64,000 nucleotides of DNA from Rummeliibacillus sp963792445 (lineage in GTDB: Bacteria; Bacillota; Bacilli; Bacillales_A; Planococcaceae). Numbering within the stretch: the first letter of the stretch is position 1; every line of letters begins with the position of its first letter. The translations under genes were made by a program, and so were the position numbers. A model generated the notes under the pieces. The model was not told where the DNA came from. It saw only the letters and a program-made list of their open reading frames with translations, and did no database searches. Location of the stretch: assembly GCA_963792445.1 (NCBI GenBank), contig CAWBWO010000013.1, positions 62,001-126,000 on the forward strand, given 5' to 3'. Positions 55,634 through 64,000 of the stretch are shown here, one piece after another.

Positions 55634-56806
55634 ATGACTGAAAATTCTAACGAACATTTTGTCATCTCTCAGGAAAATTGGTCCCTCCATCGCAAAGGGC
55701 ACCAAGATCAACAACGCCATATGGATAAAGTGAAGGAAGCGATACAAAATAATTTACCTGATTTAGTAAGTGAAGAAAGCATTATTATGTCTAACGGTCG
55801 AGATGTTATTAAAATCCCTATTCGTTCTCTAGATGAATATAAAATACGATATAACTATGATAAATCAAAGCATGTTGGTCAAGGAAAAGGTGATAGCAAG
55901 GTAGGCGATGTGGTAGCTCGCGATGGTAGCGGATCTAGTCAAGGTCCTGGTAAAGGTAAGGAAGCAGGTGATACTGCTGGTGAAGATTACTATGAAGCAG
56001 AAGTCAGTATTGAAGAAGTCCAAAATGTATTATTCAAAGAATTAGAGCTTCCAAATTTACAAGAAAAAGAGACGGCAGACATTACATTAGAGAAAATTGA
56101 ATTCAATGACATTCGAAAAAAAGGTCTTATGGGGAACATCGATAAAAAGCGTACAATCTTAAATGCGATCAAGCGAAATGCCATGAAAGGGAAGGCGGAA
56201 ATCGCCCCTATTCATAATGATGATTTACGATTTAAAACTTGGGATGAAGTGGTAAAACCTGAATCAAAAGCAGTAGTGCTTGCTATGATGGATACAAGTG
56301 GCTCGATGGGAAGTTTTGAAAAGTATTGTGCAAGAAGCTTTTTCTTCTGGATGACAAGGTTCTTACGTTCTAAGTATGAAACAGTTGAAATCGAATTTAT
56401 CGCACATCATACGATGGCTAAAGTAGTAACTGAGGAAGAATTTTTTACAAAGGGTGAAAGTGGAGGAACGATTTGTTCTTCTGCTTATTTAAAAGCTTTA
56501 GAACTTATAAAGGAAAAATATAATCCTGTGCAATATAATATTTATCCTGTTCACTTTTCAGATGGTGAAAATATGTCAACCGACAACGAAACATGTATAC
56601 GATTAGTTCAAGAACTGATGAAGGTTTCAAGTATGTTCGGCTATGGCGAAGTCAATCAACATAATCGTTTTTCTACATTAATGTATAACTATAAGAAAAT
56701 AGAGGATAAGAAATTTCGCCATTATGTATTGAAGAGTAAGAGCGATGTGTACGAAGCCTTAAAATGCTTCTTCCAAAAAGAGCAAGCTGAAGCAAACGCA
56801 AATTGA
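55634..56806 (+). CDS. yhbH: YhbH sporulation protein (DUF444)
   Basis: This 390-residue protein is DUF444: MTENSNEHFVISQENWSLH at the start, a Gly/Ser-rich loop (about 75-115) and a vWA-like domain with MIDAS-type DTSGSMGSFEKYCARS. The E. coli relative YeaH works with the PrkA homologue YeaG. GGGTGAGG precedes the ATG. It lies between prkA and spoVR, the same three-gene set seen across bacteria. Confidence 0.9.
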   Translation: MTENSNEHFVISQENWSLHRKGHQDQQRHMDKVKEAIQNNLPDLVSEESIIMSNGRDVIKIPIRSLDEYKIRYNYDKSKHVGQGKGDSKVGDVVARDGSGSSQGPGKGKEAGDTAGEDYYEAEVSIEEVQNVLFKELELPNLQEKETADITLEKIEFNDIRKKGLMGNIDKKRTILNAIKRNAMKGKAEIAPIHNDDLRFKTWDEVVKPESKAVVLAMMDTSGSMGSFEKYCARSFFFWMTRFLRSKYETVEIEFIAHHTMAKVVTEEEFFTKGESGGTICSSAYLKALELIKEKYNPVQYNIYPVHFSDGENMSTDNETCIRLVQELMKVSSMFGYGEVNQHNRFSTLMYNYKKIEDKKFRHYVLKSKSDVYEALKCFFQKEQAEANAN

Positions 56807-56848
56807 CCAAATGTTTTTTGAAGAAATATTAATGCAGGAGGACAATAA

Positions 56849-58249
56849 ATGGAAAAGGAGCTTCACCGCGCGATTGAAGAAATTACGGAAATTGCGACAG
56901 GGTTTGGTTTAGATTTTTACCCAATGCGTTATGAAATCTGCCCAGCGGATATTATCTATACATTTGGCGCATATGGTATGCCTACACGTTTTTCCCATTG
57001 GAGCTTTGGAAAACAGTTTCATAAAATGAAGCTGCAATATGATTTGGGATTAAGCCAAATCTATGAACTTGTGATTAATTCAAACCCTTGTTATGCATTC
57101 TTACTCGATACAAACACATTAACTCAAAATAAATTAATTATCGCTCACGTTTTGGCACATTGTGATTTTTTCAAAAATAATGTGCGTTTTTCTAATACAA
57201 GAAGAGATATGGTTGAAAGTATGACGGCAACTGCTGAACGAATTGCTCATTATGAAATGAACTATGGGAAAGAAGAGGTAGAGCAGTTTTTAGATGCCAT
57301 TTTGGCGATTCAAGAACATATTGATCCATCCATATTACGCCCAAGGCTATCAAAAAGTGACTATGAAGAGGAAGATGAAGAAGTAAGTGCACCAAAAAAG
57401 CCTTATGATGAGCTGTGGGATTTAGACCAGCCAGAAAAAGAATCAAACGTTATTCGATTTAAAAAGAGAAAATTTCCGCCAAAGCCAGAAAAGGATTTAC
57501 TTCTTTTCATCGAGCTTTATAGTCGTGAGTTAGAAGAATGGCAACGAGATATATTAACAATGATGAGAGAAGAAATGCTCTACTTCTGGCCGCAATTAGA
57601 AACGAAAATCATGAACGAGGGCTGGGCTTCGTACTGGCATCAACGAATTATGCGAGAACTAAGTTTAAGAACCGATGAAACAATCGATTATGCAAAATTA
57701 AATGCGGGTGTAGTTCAACCATCACAAACCTCGATTAATCCCTATTATTTAGGAATCAAGATTTTCGAAGATATCGAAGAAAGATACAATAATCCAACAG
57801 AAGAAATGAAACGAATCGGTGTAAAACCAAATTCAGGAAGAGAGAAAATCTTCGAAGTACGAGAAGTAGAATCAGATATGTCTTTTATCAGAAACTATTT
57901 AACAAATGATTTGATAAAAAGAGAAGACCTTTACTTATTTGAGAAAAAAGGATCTGAATACAAAATCACCAACAAAGAGTGCGATGCAGTAAGAGATCAA
58001 CTTGTTTCAATGCGCGTAAACGGTGGTTTCCCATATATCGTAGTAGAAAATGGAGACTATTTACGAAACGGCGAATTATTCTTAGTACACGGCTATGAAG
58101 GAATGGAACTCGATCCTAAATACCTAGAACATGTCCTTCCATACATCTATCAACTATGGGGACGCCCAGTGCATCTTAGAACCGTTGTCGAAGGAAAATT
58201 CATACTCTACTCCTACGACGGCAAAAAGAATGCTAAGAAATTTTTATAA
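56849..58249 (+). CDS. spoVR: SpoVR-family protein
   Basis: This 466-residue protein has the SpoVR pattern: YPMRYEICPADIIYTFGAYGMP at the start, FLLDTNTLTQNKLIIAHVLAHCDFF in the middle, MNEGWASYWHQRIM later, then VENGDYLRNGELFLVHGYEGMELD. B. subtilis SpoVR is needed for spore cortex formation, and YcgB is the E. coli counterpart. AGGAGGAC precedes ATG, 42 bases after yhbH, so they are likely co-transcribed. Confidence 0.92.
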   Translation: MEKELHRAIEEITEIATGFGLDFYPMRYEICPADIIYTFGAYGMPTRFSHWSFGKQFHKMKLQYDLGLSQIYELVINSNPCYAFLLDTNTLTQNKLIIAHVLAHCDFFKNNVRFSNTRRDMVESMTATAERIAHYEMNYGKEEVEQFLDAILAIQEHIDPSILRPRLSKSDYEEEDEEVSAPKKPYDELWDLDQPEKESNVIRFKKRKFPPKPEKDLLLFIELYSRELEEWQRDILTMMREEMLYFWPQLETKIMNEGWASYWHQRIMRELSLRTDETIDYAKLNAGVVQPSQTSINPYYLGIKIFEDIEERYNNPTEEMKRIGVKPNSGREKIFEVREVESDMSFIRNYLTNDLIKREDLYLFEKKGSEYKITNKECDAVRDQLVSMRVNGGFPYIVVENGDYLRNGELFLVHGYEGMELDPKYLEHVLPYIYQLWGRPVHLRTVVEGKFILYSYDGKKNAKKFL

Positions 58250-58290
58250 AAAAGGAATCGGTTTCATAACCGGATTGGTAATAAACTAAA

Positions 58291-58324
58291 AGCTCATGAA
58301 TGTACATTCATGGGCTTATTTTTA
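58291..58324 (+). terminator. Intrinsic terminator after spoVR
   Basis: A perfect 13-bp stem AGCTCATGAATGT/ACATTCATGGGCT has a T-rich tail. The rest of 58250-58595 is AT-rich without a gene. Confidence 0.75.
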
Positions 58325-58595
58325 CATATATAGTGCATTCAATTATTGTTTTTAATATTTACAAGAATCAAATTCATAATTCAAAGATTAGATAAAAACA
58401 CTAACATTAAATGCGGTATTGTTATATGCCAAATAATTAAAACATTCTCTAAGAAGCTGCGTTGATGAAAACCAAAATATAATTTTCCATCAATTTTATG
58501 TATATAACTTATAATGATAAAAAGAACTTAGTTTTATATTCATAACAATACAAGCATTCCTACTAATTAATTAGGATTCTAACGGAGGGTTAATA

Positions 58596-59927
58596 GTGCA
58601 AATTCCAGATAAAGCGAAGAAGGTATTTAGAATTGCGTTGCCAGCTATTGGAGAGTCTTATCTCCAAAGTTTGCTTGGAGTCGTTGATTCTATTTTTATT
58701 GCTCAATTAGGATTGCTTGCTATAAACTCAGTTGGTGTTACCAATATTTTTAATAATACTTACATTGGCGTATTTGCAGCGCTTTCTGCAACGCTTTCGG
58801 TATTTTTATCGAGAGCTTTTGGGGCTAAAGATGTGAAGCGAAGCAAGTCGGTCATTTTCCATGGTATTGTACTATCTGTTTTATTAGGTCTGATTTTCTC
58901 TATAATTTCTACATCTTTTTCTGAGTCATTGCTTAATTTAGTAGGAGCAGATGAAGAACTAAAGAATAGAGGAGGAATCTACTTTAAAGTAGTGCTTGGT
59001 CTTACTCCATTCATTGCTCTTTTTACTGCTCAATCCTCAGTATTTCGGGCGATTGGCGATACAAAAACACCTTTGCGCGTTGGACTCGAGATGAATGCAG
59101 TTCATGTAGTCCTTGATTACTTTTTAATTTTCGGAATAGGCTCATCATTTGGAGGATTAGGACTTGAAGGTGCAGCAATTGCGATGATTTTAGCAAGAAT
59201 ATATGGATTTCTTCGATTATTTATAATTTCTCAACGAATACCGTCAATTGCATTAAAAACAAGTGATTTTAAGGTAATGGGAAGTTTACTAAAGAGCATG
59301 ACTAAATTTGCCATACCTGCAACACTCGAAAGATTATCCATGCGTTTAGGACAAGTGATTTATTTTGGTTTGATTGTTCGAATGGGAACTGACGCATATG
59401 CTGCTCACAATATTGCAGGAAATTTTACAGCCTTTGCAAGTACAATTGCTGGGGGATTTGCAGTAGCAGCTAGTGCTCTAATTGGACAAGCGATTGGCAA
59501 GGGAAATATCGAAGACATAAAAGAATATAGAAGATGGAGTTATATTCAAGCAGCCTTTTCGATGACGATCATAACTGCGTTATTAGCTTTTTTAAGTTCA
59601 TGGGTTGGTAAATTATTTACACATAATGAGACTGTACTACATTTATTATTGATTGTTCTAATTATTGATACTATATCTCAGCCATTTTTAGCTTCTGTTA
59701 CGGTTGATACTGCGGTAGTTCAAGCAGGAGGAAATAGCAAGTTTCCAATGCTAGTTACCTTTATTGGTATTTGGGTTATCCGTACTTTAGGTGTTTATAT
59801 ATTTGCATGGAAGTTAGGATATGGATTGCCTGCTGTGTGGATAGCTATTGCATTAGATAATGCTTTACGAGCAGGTTTATTTTTCTGGTATCGAAAGAAG
59901 CGACAAGTGATAAAAGATTTAGTATAA
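58596..59927 (+). CDS. MATE family efflux transporter
   Basis: This 443-residue protein has 12 hydrophobic segments in the MATE order, with ALPAIGESYLQSLLGVVDSIFIAQLG (helix 1-2), GIYFKVVLGLTPFIALFTAQSSVFRAIGDTKTPL and GLGLEGAAIAMILARIYGF as typical stretches. It should export cationic compounds using Na+ or H+. GTG start after CGGAGGG. It is convergent with the cad genes. Confidence 0.88.
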   Translation: MQIPDKAKKVFRIALPAIGESYLQSLLGVVDSIFIAQLGLLAINSVGVTNIFNNTYIGVFAALSATLSVFLSRAFGAKDVKRSKSVIFHGIVLSVLLGLIFSIISTSFSESLLNLVGADEELKNRGGIYFKVVLGLTPFIALFTAQSSVFRAIGDTKTPLRVGLEMNAVHVVLDYFLIFGIGSSFGGLGLEGAAIAMILARIYGFLRLFIISQRIPSIALKTSDFKVMGSLLKSMTKFAIPATLERLSMRLGQVIYFGLIVRMGTDAYAAHNIAGNFTAFASTIAGGFAVAASALIGQAIGKGNIEDIKEYRRWSYIQAAFSMTIITALLAFLSSWVGKLFTHNETVLHLLLIVLIIDTISQPFLASVTVDTAVVQAGGNSKFPMLVTFIGIWVIRTLGVYIFAWKLGYGLPAVWIAIALDNALRAGLFFWYRKKRQVIKDLV

Positions 59928-59948
59928 AAATTTTGAAACACCTATAAA

Positions 59949-59980
59949 AATGAGACGTTTCTTTTCAAGAAACATCTCAT
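59949..59980. terminator. Hairpin between convergent genes
   Basis: A stem of 13 bp with one mismatch, ATGAGACGTTTCTT/AAGAAACATCTCAT, is flanked by A-rich sequence; weaker T-run on the plus strand. Confidence 0.5.
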
Positions 59981-59986
59981 TAATAT

Positions 59987-61723
59987 CTATTCTTTAAATT
60001 TTAGTAATCTTATTGCATTTAAAATAACGATTAATGCAGCACCTGTATCACTTAGAACAGCCATCCAAAGTGTAAGCGAACCCGTAAAGATCAAGATTAA
60101 TGCTATTACTTTAATAATGATACTGAACCAAATATTTTGTTTAATAATCGTTAAAGATTTTCTACTTAGCTTCATTGTGTGAGGAAGTTTATCCAAATTA
60201 TCAGCCATTAACACGATATCAGCCGTTTCCATTGCAGTGTCAGTTCCTGCACCACCCATAGCAATACCTAAATCTGCTGTTGCGAGTGCTGGAGCATCAT
60301 TAATACCATCTCCAACCATTGCTACTTTATATCCTTCGTTTTGCAATTTCTGGATGGCAGATACTTTATCTTCTGGTAGTAAATCTGAGAAATAACGATT
60401 CACATTCGCTTCTGAAGCAATCATTTTTGCGGTACCCTCGTTATCTCCAGTCAACATAACTGTTTGGCTTACACCACTTTGTTTTAAAGCATTTAAAGCT
60501 GAAGCTGTTGTTTCACGGATTGTATCTGAAACTGTAATGATCCCAATAATCTCACTCTGTTTTCCTATAATGACAACGGTCTTCCCTTTATTTTGCATCT
60601 CTATAACTTGATTTTTTATAGAATCACTAATTTCTTCGAATAACTTTAAATTACCAGCATAATAAATTTCACCATCGATAGTTGCTTGAACACCTTTACC
60701 AACAATATTTTTAAATAACTCACCATTCTTAAGTTGAATTCCTTTTTCGTTAGCATATCGAACAATCGACTTCGCAATAGGGTGTGTGGAGTAATCTTCT
60801 AATGTGTAAGCTATTGAAAGCAATTCTTCTTCTGTTACTGTAAAAGGGTTAATTTCTGATACTTTAGGCTTTCCTTCAGTTAAAGTTCCTGTTTTGTCAA
60901 AAGCAATCGCATTAATGACACCTGCTTTTTCTAAGAAAGTACCACCTTTAATCAACACCCCGTTCTTCGCAGCGTTTCCAATTGCTGATACGATTGCAAC
61001 AGGAGTAGAAATGACTAGAGCGCAAGGACAAGCTACTACTAGTAGTTCTAGACCTTTATAAAACCATTCTCCAAAAGCGCCCAATCCAAATAGGGGAGGT
61101 ATTACCATCATTACTAAAGCTAAAATGAATACAATCGGTGTGTAAATACTTGCAAATTTATCTACAAACGCTTCTGTTGGTGCTTTTTGTTCTTGTGCAT
61201 CTTCTACTAAATGAATAATTTTTGAAATGGTTGTATCTTCAACTAACTTTGTAACCACGATAGTAAGGGAACCATGTTCATTGATTGTTCCTGCATACAC
61301 AGTATCACCAATCGTTTTATCAACAGGAATTGATTCTCCTGTAATAGGAGCTTGGTTAATACTTGATTCACCTTGAATGATTTCACCATCTAATGGGATT
61401 TTATCTCCAGGCTTAACAATGATTATTTCGCCAACTGTAATATGCTCAACTGTTTTTTTGATAACCTCTGAACCAGCTTTCACCCAAGCTTCTTGAGGTG
61501 CTAAATCCATAAGATTTCGAATTGAATTTCTTGTTCGTTCAATTGATTTTGTTTGTAGGAAATTACCGATGGCAAATAACCAGACAACAGTGGCTCCTTC
61601 AAACCATTCTCCTATAATAGCAGCACCTATAGCAGCTGCAGACATGAGAACATTCATATCAAGCGAACGACTTTTTATGGAATAAAATGCACTCTTTATA
61701 GGTTTAATTCCACTGATAATCAT
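59987..61723 (-). CDS. cadA: Heavy-metal P1B-ATPase CadA/ZntA, catalytic part (split gene)
   Basis: This frame holds the membrane and catalytic core of a Cd/Zn/Pb-exporting P-type ATPase. Motifs are ITGESIPVDK (actuator), ACPCALVIST (the metal-selective CPC helix), FDKTGTLTEG (phosphorylated Asp), STHPIAKS and GDGINDAPALA (hinge). The 578-residue reading from ATG 61723 lacks the two leading helices. In the same frame, codons upstream to about 61774 read ALNDISTWISNILYAIAM and join the neighbouring N-terminal frame if one G is restored. So this is one gene with a frameshift. Confidence 0.88.
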   Translation of the reverse strand: MIISGIKPIKSAFYSIKSRSLDMNVLMSAAAIGAAIIGEWFEGATVVWLFAIGNFLQTKSIERTRNSIRNLMDLAPQEAWVKAGSEVIKKTVEHITVGEIIIVKPGDKIPLDGEIIQGESSINQAPITGESIPVDKTIGDTVYAGTINEHGSLTIVVTKLVEDTTISKIIHLVEDAQEQKAPTEAFVDKFASIYTPIVFILALVMMVIPPLFGLGAFGEWFYKGLELLVVACPCALVISTPVAIVSAIGNAAKNGVLIKGGTFLEKAGVINAIAFDKTGTLTEGKPKVSEINPFTVTEEELLSIAYTLEDYSTHPIAKSIVRYANEKGIQLKNGELFKNIVGKGVQATIDGEIYYAGNLKLFEEISDSIKNQVIEMQNKGKTVVIIGKQSEIIGIITVSDTIRETTASALNALKQSGVSQTVMLTGDNEGTAKMIASEANVNRYFSDLLPEDKVSAIQKLQNEGYKVAMVGDGINDAPALATADLGIAMGGAGTDTAMETADIVLMADNLDKLPHTMKLSRKSLTIIKQNIWFSIIIKVIALILIFTGSLTLWMAVLSDTGAALIVILNAIRLLKFKE

Positions 61724-61767
61724 CGCTATTGCATATAAAATATTGGATATCCAAGTAGAAATATCAT

Positions 61768-62607
61768 TTAAAGCCCAACAAAACCTAGAGCAATTAAAAT
61801 ACCTGAAAAAACGATTAGGTTATTTTTATCTTTATATTTTTTCTTCTCTTCCACTTTATTTAAAGAGGATAATGAAGCCTCGTAACCAATTTTTGATACC
61901 TCAGAAAAAATATCATCCACATTACCCGAATGTTCGATTTTCATTTTACCAGTAGAAAAATTGACACTAACACTATTAACATAATCTAGGGTGTTTAAGT
62001 GATTTTCAATACTCTTAGCACAGCTACTACAGTCCATTCCTGCAATATCATACGTTTTAATATTACTTTTCTGATTTAATGACTCTGCAGAATATCCAAG
62101 TTTTTTAATTTCACTCTCAATCGGAGTGAGTGCATCAAGGTTACTAGCAGCCACCTGCATTTTGGCAGTACTGAAGTTCACTTTCACTTCATTAATATCC
62201 TTTAGTTTACTTAAACCTTTTTCAATGGTTTTAGCACATGCTGCACAATCCATTCCGTACACTTGATACGCCATCTTTTCTCCAGAAGAAACTGAATAAG
62301 AATTGGAATCTTCATTTTTTGATGATTTTGTGCAACAAAAATCAATTTCTTGATTAGTCTTTTCAGAATGGGAAGAGCTATAGCAACTTGCTTTTTCTAA
62401 TTTATTATCTGAATCTGATGAATTATTGCTACAACAACTATCTCCCTCTTGTTTTAAATTAATCTTAAGAGGTGTGGAAGCATGATTGGAGCAGCAACTT
62501 GAATTCTTTTGTTCTGGATTTAATGTTTCAGAAGAGCTACAACAACTATCTTTACTATTATCAGTTGGTTTATTGGAGCCACAACATTGATCAGCCAATT
62601 TAATCAC
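61768..62607 (-). CDS. cadA: CadA N-terminal part with Cys-Cys-rich leader and two HMA domains
   Basis: This 279-residue frame has a Ser/Cys leader (residues 1-100) with repeated Cys-Cys pairs at 8/9, 22/23, 38/39, 58/59 and 91/92. HMA domains have GMDCAAC (Cys121/124) and GMDCSSC (Cys193/196). It ends after LIALGFVGL, within the first membrane helix, because of the frame break near 61774. The HMAs bind Zn/Cd and feed the pump. It starts three bases after the cmtR-like gene stop, in the same operon. The leader may be a metal sponge and is not usual for CadA. Confidence 0.85.
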   Translation of the reverse strand: MIKLADQCCGSNKPTDNSKDSCCSSSETLNPEQKNSSCCSNHASTPLKINLKQEGDSCCSNNSSDSDNKLEKASCYSSSHSEKTNQEIDFCCTKSSKNEDSNSYSVSSGEKMAYQVYGMDCAACAKTIEKGLSKLKDINEVKVNFSTAKMQVAASNLDALTPIESEIKKLGYSAESLNQKSNIKTYDIAGMDCSSCAKSIENHLNTLDYVNSVSVNFSTGKMKIEHSGNVDDIFSEVSKIGYEASLSSLNKVEEKKKYKDKNNLIVFSGILIALGFVGL

Positions 62608-62610
62608 TTC

Positions 62611-62931
62611 CTAGTCTATATGATATTTACAACATTCAACATTATTTTGAACATCTTCAAGAACTACATCAAACATTGTTAATAAATCTCTAATTTCTTG
62701 ATTTCTTAAACTATAATAGCAATACTTTCCTTCATTTCTTCCGACGATTATTCCGCAACCCTTTAAACAGGCAAGGTGTTGTGAAATGTTCGACTGATTT
62801 CCATTAATTTCTTCTACAATTTGAGAAACAGTTTTTTCTTGATTTTTGATACTTTCTAAAATTTGAATCCTTGTTTTATTAGAAAATCCATGAATTAGTT
62901 TGACTTTCATGTCTATATTGATATTCTTCAT
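62611..62931 (-). CDS. ArsR/SmtB-family metal repressor, CmtR-like
   Basis: This 106-residue winged-helix repressor has ISQHLACLKGCGIIV as recognition helix and adjoining site. Cys55 and Cys59, four residues apart, and Cys100/101 near the C-terminus match the Cys trio used by mycobacterial CmtR for Cd/Pb. It is the first gene of the cad operon, so its own promoter with the operator at 62981 lies directly upstream. Metal should release it from DNA. A CadC-type site (ELCVCDL) is absent. Confidence 0.85.
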   Translation of the reverse strand: MKNINIDMKVKLIHGFSNKTRIQILESIKNQEKTVSQIVEEINGNQSNISQHLACLKGCGIIVGRNEGKYCYYSLRNQEIRDLLTMFDVVLEDVQNNVECCKYHID

Positions 62932-62944
62932 ACTTTTCCTCCTA

Positions 62945-62966
62945 ACATATTAGCCAAAACTAATGT
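62945..62966. promoter_or_regulatory. Second imperfect inverted repeat near the cad promoter
   Basis: CATATTAG, six bases, CTAATGTG forms an imperfect inverted repeat like the main operator 15 bases away, and overlaps the transcript start. It may be an additional repressor site. Confidence 0.5.
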
Positions 62967-62980
62967 GTTTTGATATTATT

Positions 62981-63009
62981 ATATTAGTTCTGACTAATAT
63001 GTGTGTCAA
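62981..63009 (-). promoter_or_regulatory. cad promoter with ArsR-family operator
   Basis: On the minus strand TTGACA (63004-63009) is followed by 17 bases and TAATAT (62981-62986), a sigma-A promoter for the repressor-cadA operon. The perfect 8+8 palindrome ATATTAGT-TCTG-ACTAATAT (62981-63000) fills the -10 and spacer, so a bound repressor would block polymerase. Confidence 0.75.
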
Positions 63010-63637
63010 CAAAGAATTCAAAACTTAGATGGATTAATATTAGAGAAAAATCACAATGAGAAAGGGTTACAATATTTCAAGAGGTGAAGAAACAATTAGG
63101 AGAAAAATATCCGATTGTATTTGTCCCATCCAAATCAGCAAAACTGTATAAATCTCTAAAAAATTGAATTTCTTTTTATTTAGCTAACGAATGTTATATT
63201 TTAATAAAAATGATAACAGTCAGCTGAAAATCAGTTGGCTTTTTTCGTCGCGGTTACTTATTTGTTTTTTTGAAGTGAATGTCGACTATTTGTTCAGTTT
63301 TATTATCGAATTTGAAGCCGATTCCACTTCAAATAGAAACTTGATTAGTAATCACCTAATCTAATCACCAACTACAGGAAGAAGATTAAAACAAATCCAA
63401 AATTTTATATTTAACCACACCTAATTATGGTAAAATAATGAAATTCCTAAGTTCGATAGTTCTTATGTAACAAATGGATATCTAGCAAAATGATAAAACT
63501 ATAACAATACCCCGCAAAATTATAAGCAAATAGTTTAAATTATTGTAAATAGTAAAAAATATTTTTGAACTATCTAAAAATTACAGTATGATAAGTGAGA
63601 AAGTATCTTTAGGAAAATATTAGAAGGGGGTTTCGAA
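63010..63637. other. AT-rich intergenic region with a coding relic
   Basis: No gene is supported in these 628 bases. A short open frame near 63077-63167 reads QEVKKQLGEKYPIVFVPSKS and then stops; it may be the tail of a decayed gene, unidentified. A terminator lies at 63219-63246. Confidence 0.4.
63219..63246 (+). terminator. Intrinsic terminator in intergenic region
   Basis: A 9-bp stem GTCAGCTGA/TCAGTTGGC with wobble pairs is followed by TTTTTT. Confidence 0.6.
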
Positions 63638-64000
63638 TTGAAGATTAAAAGTATAAGCAAAGTAACAGCATGGATCCTTATTTTTGCACTAGTATTTGGG
63701 TTTATATTACCTCAAAACTCACAAGCAGAAACAGTTACCACAACACAAGTTTCAGATACACCAACAACCCAGATTAATGAAAATGAAGTTACAACAGTTA
63801 CAAATGGAAAAGTGGAAGAGGGTACTTTTGAACAACCAGGCGTACATTGGTATAAAGTGACCCCAACACAAGACCAAATCACAAATTATTCCCATATGAA
63901 AGTAGAAGTAAAGAGCGATCAAATCGTAAACGTATCGGTCTATTCAAGTAAAGAAAATGCTGAAAAAAATCAAACATTTGAGCAATACACTGCTGGGGCA
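63638..64000 (+). CDS. Secreted protein, N-terminal part (runs off the window)
   Basis: The frame begins TTG after AGAAGGGGG and is open to the window end. It starts with a signal peptide (KVTAWILIFALVFGFILPQNS, cut near SQA-ETV) and then a Thr-rich segment and a beta-rich domain (GVHWYKVTPTQDQITNYSHM). The last part resembles pre-peptidase or surface beta-sandwich domains often found on exported proteases. 121 residues are visible; identity is open. Confidence 0.7.
   Translation, partial: MKIKSISKVTAWILIFALVFGFILPQNSQAETVTTTQVSDTPTTQINENEVTTVTNGKVEEGTFEQPGVHWYKVTPTQDQITNYSHMKVEVKSDQIVNVSVYSSKENAEKNQTFEQYTAGA

Noticed and set aside
61743..61955. Plus-strand frame opposite cadA
   Set aside because: Antisense shadow across the frameshift region.

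Overview
The window is 64 kb of low-GC Firmicute chromosome. The lysH-type sporulation peptidase, prkA, yhbH, spoVR, ycnI/ycnJ, dabAB with ybcI and ybcF relatives, DUF1540 proteins and AGGAGG-like ribosome binding sites point to an endospore-forming Bacillales member. The GC-rich paired-hairpin repeats between genes resemble ones I associate with Lysinibacillus and its Planococcaceae neighbours; that genus-level guess is inference. I saw no rRNA, tRNA, CRISPR array, prophage or intact transposase.

Layout. 0.2-2.3 kb: a sugar-epimerase-like protein, a glutaminase remnant and a uracil-DNA-glycosylase-like protein. 2.4-7.5 kb: an aromatic-degradation island made of an XylR_N/V4R/PucR-type regulator divergent from a hydrolase, a flavin monooxygenase and an extradiol dioxygenase, with what looks like a dead flavin reductase behind them. 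7.5-12.4 kb: small proteins, a 14-helix MFS pump, an AhpD-like protein, a SET-domain protein and a GntP remnant. 12.7-18.5 kb: a secreted beta-propeller/phosphoesterase and an RND pump. 18.7-22.6 kb: a geranylgeranyl-reductase-like flavoprotein and the ycnI/ycnJ copper genes. 23-31.5 kb: housekeeping and stress genes, including dapA behind a lysine riboswitch. 32-34.8 kb: pstS-pstC-pstA without pstB. 35-38.9 kb: a chemoreceptor and a radical SAM/SPASM maturase followed by a 28-residue ORF. 39.3-45.3 kb: a PLP decarboxylase with its MocR regulator, a PaiB-like protein, a HAD phosphatase, DUF1697 and an old yellow enzyme. 45.9-51.1 kb: the dabB-dabA inorganic carbon transporter with ybcI-like and ybcF-like genes. 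52.2-58.2 kb: sporulation genes lytH, prkA, yhbH and spoVR. 58.6-63 kb: a MATE pump and a cadmium/zinc ATPase operon with a CmtR-like repressor. The window ends inside a secreted-protein gene.

The most noteworthy observations are these. The aromatic island is compact, Hsa-like and apparently decaying. Two families of structured intergenic repeats show compensatory base changes, and one is nested inside a copy of the other. prkA appears to start with AUA. cadA is split by a one-base shift in a G run and carries an unusual Cys-Cys-rich leader. The maturase may have a tiny substrate downstream. The YbcF-like protein has lost its zinc ligands. The pst cluster has no ATPase gene.
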